Shown: one piece after another, positions 49,610 to 53,205 of the stretch | Layout: the number at the start of each line of letters is the position of its first letter | Position numbering within the stretch: the first letter of the stretch is position 1 | NCBI GenBank assembly: GCA_017448345.1 | Contig: JAFSLP010000027.1 | Location: forward strand, 1 to 53,205 | Reading direction: 5' to 3' | DNA length: 53,205 nucleotides | Origin: Paludibacteraceae bacterium | GTDB taxonomy: Bacteria > Bacteroidota > Bacteroidia > Bacteroidales > Paludibacteraceae | Notes under the pieces: generated by a model | The model's input: the letters and a program-made list of their open reading frames with translations, nothing else | Told to the model about the DNA's origin: nothing | The model's database searches: none | Program-made: the position numbers and the translations under genes

Positions 49610-50467
49610 ATGATAAGAGTAGCAATTTTAGGGTACGGCAACATCGGCCGTGCCGCCGAAGAGGCTGTCAAAGCCGCTCCGGATATGGAGTTGGCGGGTG
49701 TTTTTCATCATGACGACTGCCTCAGTTGCATCGGTGCGGATGTCGTGCTGGTGTGTACGCCTACGCGTGAGGTGCAGAAGTTCGCTACCGTGCTTGCCGC
49801 ACGCGGCATATGTACGGTGGACAGTTTCGACATCCATAGGCAGATAGCGTCGTTGCGCAGTGCGCTGGATGCCGTCTGCGCAGCCAACCGGAGTGTCAGC
49901 ATCATCTCTGCCGGATGGGACCCGGGGAGCGACAGTATGGTCCGTGCGCTGCTGATGGCACTGGCGCCCAAGGGGCTGACATACACCAATTTCGGTCCCG
50001 GTCGGTCGATGGGGCATACCGTGGCTGCCAAAGCCGTCAAGGGCGTGCGTAATGCGCTGAGTATGACTATCCCGCTGGGCACAGGCATCCATCGCCGGAT
50101 GGTGTATGTCGAGCTGGAGGACGGCGCGGACTTCAAGACCGTGGAGGCGGCTATTCTGGCGGATGATTATTTCGCCCATGACGAGACGCACGTCATTGCC
50201 GTGGAGAGTGTCGAGGCGCTTAACAACGTGGCGCATGGTGTCAATCTGGTGCGAGACGGAGTGTCAGGCTGTACGCATAACCAGCGCTTTGAGTTTAACA
50301 TGACCATCAATAATCCCGCCCTGACAGGTCAGGTGATGGTCAGTTGTGCACGTGCTGCCGTGCGCCTCAAGGAGCGGGGCGTATATGGTGCCAAGACGAT
50401 GATTGAGTTGGCTCCGGTGGACCTCTTACCCGGAACCGTGGAGGAAAATGTGCGCGCATTGGTATGA
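49610..50467 (+). CDS. ddh: meso-Diaminopimelate D-dehydrogenase
   Basis: One-step NADPH-dependent conversion of tetrahydrodipicolinate to meso-diaminopimelate for peptidoglycan and lysine. 285 residues, slightly short for the family (about 300-330). Seen: VAILGYGNIGRAAEEAV (dinucleotide motif), VLVCTPTREVQKFA, TVDSFDIH, the family hallmark SAGWDPGSDSMVRALLMALAPKG near 101, GPGRSMGHTVAAKAVKGV near 130 and HNQRFEFNMTINNPALTGQVM near 225. Its stop overlaps the thioesterase start (ATGA). Confidence 0.92.
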   Translation: MIRVAILGYGNIGRAAEEAVKAAPDMELAGVFHHDDCLSCIGADVVLVCTPTREVQKFATVLAARGICTVDSFDIHRQIASLRSALDAVCAANRSVSIISAGWDPGSDSMVRALLMALAPKGLTYTNFGPGRSMGHTVAAKAVKGVRNALSMTIPLGTGIHRRMVYVELEDGADFKTVEAAILADDYFAHDETHVIAVESVEALNNVAHGVNLVRDGVSGCTHNQRFEFNMTINNPALTGQVMVSCARAAVRLKERGVYGAKTMIELAPVDLLPGTVEENVRALV

Positions 50468-50967
50468 AACGAATCATCAATCCGTGGCTGCATATACCCG
50501 GTTATAACTGCTTCGGTTGCAGTCCCGACAACCCGATAGGTACGCAGATGCGCTTCTTCGAGGACGGAGATGAGATTGTCTCTATCTGGCGTCCCACACA
50601 GAACCATCAGTCTTGGATTAACACCTTGCATGGCGGCATACAGGCTGTGCTGCTGGACGAGGTGTGCGGTTGGGTCGTCTTCCACATCCTCAAGACGGGC
50701 GGCGTGACTGCCAAGATGGAGATGCGCTACCATAAACCCGTCTCCACCTTGCAGGAATATATCAAGCTCCGTGGTTTTCTCAAGGAGATGCGCCGCAATG
50801 TGGCTATCGTGCAGGGGGAAATCTATTCGGCGCAGGGTGAGTTGCTCTGTGAATGTACCTGCACATATTTCACCTACCCGCAGGACAAAGCCATAGAGAC
50901 AATGGGCTATGTCCCTTCCACGGTGGAGGAGCGCGACTATACATGGGAGGAAGCACTGAAACTGTAA
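50464..50967 (+). CDS. PaaI-type hot-dog thioesterase
   Basis: 167 residues. Hot-dog fold of the PaaI/YbgC-like type: NCFGCSPDNPIGTQMRFFEDGDE, then HQSWINTLHGGIQAVLLDEV (the HGG active-site motif near 58) and TAKMEMRYHKPVSTLQEYI. It probably hydrolyses acyl-CoA or a related thioester; substrate unknown. It overlaps ddh by four bases. Its TAA stop is the left end of the 90-bp inverted-repeat element at 50965-51054, so the original C-terminus may have been altered by that insertion. Confidence 0.85.
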   Translation: MKRIINPWLHIPGYNCFGCSPDNPIGTQMRFFEDGDEIVSIWRPTQNHQSWINTLHGGIQAVLLDEVCGWVVFHILKTGGVTAKMEMRYHKPVSTLQEYIKLRGFLKEMRRNVAIVQGEIYSAQGELLCECTCTYFTYPQDKAIETMGYVPSTVEERDYTWEEALKL

Positions 50968-51054
50968 GGGCATTTCTAAAAATTGCTTTATAATGATATT
51001 AAATTAACATTATTGGGTTGAACTAAAAACGTGGAATTTTTAGAAGTGCCCTTA
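50965..51054. mobile_element. 90-bp MITE-like element
   Basis: 20-bp terminal inverted repeats (50965-50984 and 51035-51054; TAAGGGCA...TGCCCTTA) differ at one position. An inner stem ATAATG...CATTAT lies near 50990-51013. The outer TA at each end could be a duplicated TA target, as for IS630/mariner elements. No coding capacity. Confidence 0.7.
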
Positions 51055-51063
51055 AATCTGAAT

Positions 51064-52263
51064 ATGATGAACGAATATCCATTGTTGGAGTATGTAGATC
51101 GCAGAGGGTCTGACTGTTACAAGTGGGACTCGGAGTGCGCTGTGGGAAATCTGCCGCTCTGGGTGGCGGATATGGATTTTAAGGCGGCGGAACCGATCCT
51201 TGCTGCTATGCAACGCCGTCTGGAGCACGGAGTGTTCGGCTATTCCATTGTGCCGCAGGAGAACTATGACGCCGTGGCTTCTTGGTTCTCGCGCCGTCAC
51301 GGGTGGAACGGTATCACCAACACCAATCTGCTCTACACAACCGCTGTCGTGCCTGCCGTGTCGGCTATCTTCAAGGCGCTTGAGCTGCGCCGCGACCAGA
51401 TGGCGGCTGCAACAGACAAGCCCTGCACACCCTTGCGTATCCTGACTTTCACGCCTGCGTACAACTGTTTCTTCGCCTGCATTGAGAATATGGGCTGTGA
51501 GCTGGTGCCTTCGCCCCTCGTGCTCCGCAACAACCGGTTTGAGATTGATTTCGACGATGTGGCACGCAAGGCGAAGGAAGCGGATGTCTTCCTCCTCTGC
51601 AACCCCCATAACCCTACGGGCAGAGTCTGGACCCGCGATGAGCTGGAGAGGCTGGCGGATATCATGCGCCGCGAGCATCTCTTTGTCCTCTCCGACGAGA
51701 TCCACTGTGAGTTCGCCTTCCCGGGACACGCCTACACGCCTTTTGCCACGATTGCTGTCAACGACACCGATTTCTGTGTCTGCACCTCTGCCAGCAAGGC
51801 GTTTAACATCGCCGGACTGCTGTGTGCGAATATCTTCGTGCCCAACGCCGAGCTCTTCGCACAGATCAACCACGCGCTGGAGATTCATGAGGTGAACGGA
51901 CTCAACCCCTTCGGCTTGGTGGCGCAGGTGGCGGCGTATAACCACTCGGAGCAATGGCTTGACCAGCTTAACGCACTCGTCTATGACAACTTCTGCTACC
52001 TCCGTGATTTCCTGCATGACTCCCTGCCTCAGCTGCGGCTCCATGAGACGGAGGGAACCTACCTCGCATGGGTCAGCATCGCCGGGCTGGGGATGACTGC
52101 CGAAGCTTTCTGCACCGGGCTTGCGAAGAAGGAGCATGTGCTCTTTAACCCTTCGGAGATGTACGGCGCGGAGAACTATGTGCGTATCAATCTGGCTACC
52201 TCGCCGGAGGTCTTGCAGGAAGCCATGACACGCCTCCGGAACTATGTCGGAAGCCTAAAGTGA
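51064..52263 (+). CDS. MalY/PatB family PLP-dependent beta C-S lyase
   Basis: 399 residues from ATG 51064 (51067 is an alternative); a GTG start at 51031 would lie inside the inverted-repeat element and is rejected. PLP fold-type I enzyme: NLPLWVADMDFKAAEPIL near 25 and HGVFGYSIVP near 50 are hallmarks of the MalY/PatB cystathionine beta-lyase subgroup. Also seen: LCNPHNPTGRVWTRDEL, VLSDEIHCEFAFPGHAYTPF and the Schiff-base lysine in CTSASKAFNIAGL near 241. It splits C-S bonds in cystathionine or cysteine conjugates. Confidence 0.9.
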   Translation: MMNEYPLLEYVDRRGSDCYKWDSECAVGNLPLWVADMDFKAAEPILAAMQRRLEHGVFGYSIVPQENYDAVASWFSRRHGWNGITNTNLLYTTAVVPAVSAIFKALELRRDQMAAATDKPCTPLRILTFTPAYNCFFACIENMGCELVPSPLVLRNNRFEIDFDDVARKAKEADVFLLCNPHNPTGRVWTRDELERLADIMRREHLFVLSDEIHCEFAFPGHAYTPFATIAVNDTDFCVCTSASKAFNIAGLLCANIFVPNAELFAQINHALEIHEVNGLNPFGLVAQVAAYNHSEQWLDQLNALVYDNFCYLRDFLHDSLPQLRLHETEGTYLAWVSIAGLGMTAEAFCTGLAKKEHVLFNPSEMYGAENYVRINLATSPEVLQEAMTRLRNYVGSLK

Positions 52264-52344
52264 CAGGATTTCCTAAGTTCAAGTTGGAAGTGCAACGTTG
52301 AGTAGTTAGAAAAGTAGATAAAATAGCAATGTAAAATAAAAAAA

Positions 52345-52388
52345 CGTGGGCTGTGATTTGCACAGTCCACGGAAAATAAGTAATTTTG
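52345..52388 (+). promoter_or_regulatory. Hairpin and promoter of the IS30 transposase gene
   Basis: Hairpin arms CGTGGGCTGTG (52345-52355) and CACAGTCCACG (52361-52371). The loop supplies the -33 TTTG (52357-52360); after 20 nt comes TAATTTTG (52381-52388), nine bases before the ATG. The element's left end is probably near 52330, but the right end is outside the window. Confidence 0.65.
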
Positions 52389-52396
52389 CATTGCAT

Positions 52397-53205
52397 ATGT
52401 ACAAACACTTAAATTCAGCGCAAAGGTACGCAATTTTTTCGTTACTTGCAAATAAAATTTCATTTTCCAAGATAGCGGAAACGTTAAGTATCTCAGTATC
52501 AACGGTTAGCCGTGAGATAAAAAGGAACAGTGGCAAACGCGGTTATCATCCGAAACTGGCTCATGAGATGGCATGTGAACGCCGTCAGTGGCGAGTTGCC
52601 CGTAATCGTTCCATTCCTAATCATGTAAAGGCTCGCTGCCTAAAGTATCTAACCGAGGAGCAATGGTCTCCGGAACAGATATCCGGCTATCTGGCACGTG
52701 AAGGTATCAAAGTGTCTCATGAGACGATATATAAATGGATTCGTGAGGATAAAGCGCAAGGTGGCACATTATACAAGCATTTGCGTCACCGAGGCAAGCA
52801 CCGCAAGCGATGTGTCGGGAAATGCCCTCAGATAAAAGACAGAATCAGTATCCATGACCGTCCGGCGGAAGCGGACGGTAAACGCTTCGGGGACTGGGAG
52901 ATGGACACCATAATAGGTAAAGACGGAAAGGGTGCAATCCTGACTCTGACAGAGAGAAGTACCAACTATGTGTTAATGAAGCGTCTAAAGCACGGCAAGA
53001 ATCCCAAAGAACTGGCTCTGGATGTCAAATGGCTGCTCTTCCCTTACAGGCATCTGGTGCGCACAATAACAACGGATAACGGAAGTGAGTTCTGCGAACA
53101 TAGAGCGATAAGCAAAGCGTTGGGAGTGACTGTTTACTTTGCCGACCCGTACAGCTCATGGCAGAAAGGAAGTATTGAAAATGCCAACAAACTGATACGG
53201 CAATA
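52397..53205 (+). mobile_element. IS30 family transposase (3' end beyond the window)
   Basis: 269 residues are visible from ATG 52397, open to the right edge. N-terminal helix-turn-helix: MYKHLNSAQRYAIFSLLANK and ISFSKIAETLSISVSTVSRE; then WSPEQISGYLAREGIKVSHETIYKWI. The DDE catalytic set is present: GDWEMDTIIGK (first D), ITTDNGSEF (second D) and the E in QKGSIENANKLIRQY. The last residues and right inverted repeat are outside the window. It follows the MalY-type gene by 133 bp. Confidence 0.92.

Noticed and set aside
48156-49625. 489-codon open frame antisense to the beta-CASP gene
   Set aside because: Shadow frame: the + strand protein has zinc-binding motifs, and the antisense translation is low in recognisable structure and has no promoter.
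51031-51063. N-terminal extension of the MalY-type enzyme from GTG 51031
   Set aside because: Those codons lie inside the inverted-repeat element and have no counterpart in the family; ATG 51064 is preferred.
51052-52137. 361-codon frame antisense to the MalY-type gene
   Set aside because: Opposite-strand shadow of a well-recognised PLP enzyme.

Overview
The window reads as chromosomal DNA of an uncultured-type Bacteroidales (phylum Bacteroidota). The evidence is the promoter grammar (a TTG/TTTG box, almost always 20 nt, then TAnnTTTG), seen at about 18 sites; the lack of Shine-Dalgarno sequences; and typical gene content: DUF4296 lipoprotein beside lspA, SusG-like lipoprotein amylases, a DPP5-like S9 lipoprotein, meso-diaminopimelate dehydrogenase, a 29-residue AURKAIP1/COX24-type basic protein after HU, and an RNase G with a long basic tail. 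No rRNA, tRNA or CRISPR array was found.

Layout. 1-7.9 kb: a + strand cell-surface glycan block (UDP-GlcNAc 2-epimerase, FemAB-like transferase, priming-type sugar transferase, family-5 nucleotidyltransferase) with yifB/comM and an aminotransferase, mostly joined by 1-4 nt overlaps. 8-11.6 kb: holA, then on the minus strand metK (split at a short repeat), lspA and DUF4296. 11.7-20.8 kb: a beta-barrel protein, a broken DUF4160/DUF2442 pair, secreted proteins including a formylglycine-generating-enzyme-like one, a DUF4143 ATPase, and an MNT/HepT toxin-antitoxin pair. 21-32.5 kb: pdxA, alaS, gtrA, a minus strand starch operon (two GH13 lipoproteins and an esterase), an M20 dipeptidase and a TonB-domain protein. 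32.5-41.8 kb: a second MNT/HEPN pair, DUF2520, mutY, HU, RNase G, an NrdJ-tail-like protein, an acyl-ACP thioesterase and a decayed zeta-toxin locus. 41.8-53.2 kb: a second DUF4143 ATPase, a hydrolase, an RluA synthase, an S9 peptidase, a beta-CASP nuclease, ddh, a thioesterase, a MalY-type lyase and the start of an IS30 transposase cut by the window edge.

The most striking features are not genes. (1) Short tandem repeats of several families sit between genes and also inside conserved housekeeping genes (metK, pdxA, alaS, mutY, the M20 peptidase, DUF2520, femAB-like, rluA-like). They are nearly always in frame, but metK is broken exactly at one. (2) An undescribed ~270-bp structured element with a promoter at each end and long internal inverted repeats occurs twice, upstream of pdxA and of the acyl-ACP thioesterase gene. 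(3) Three unrelated toxin-antitoxin-type loci share one palindrome at the transcription start. (4) Both DUF4143 ATPase genes carry direct repeats just upstream of the promoter. (5) Two divergent gene pairs share a single palindromic -33 region.
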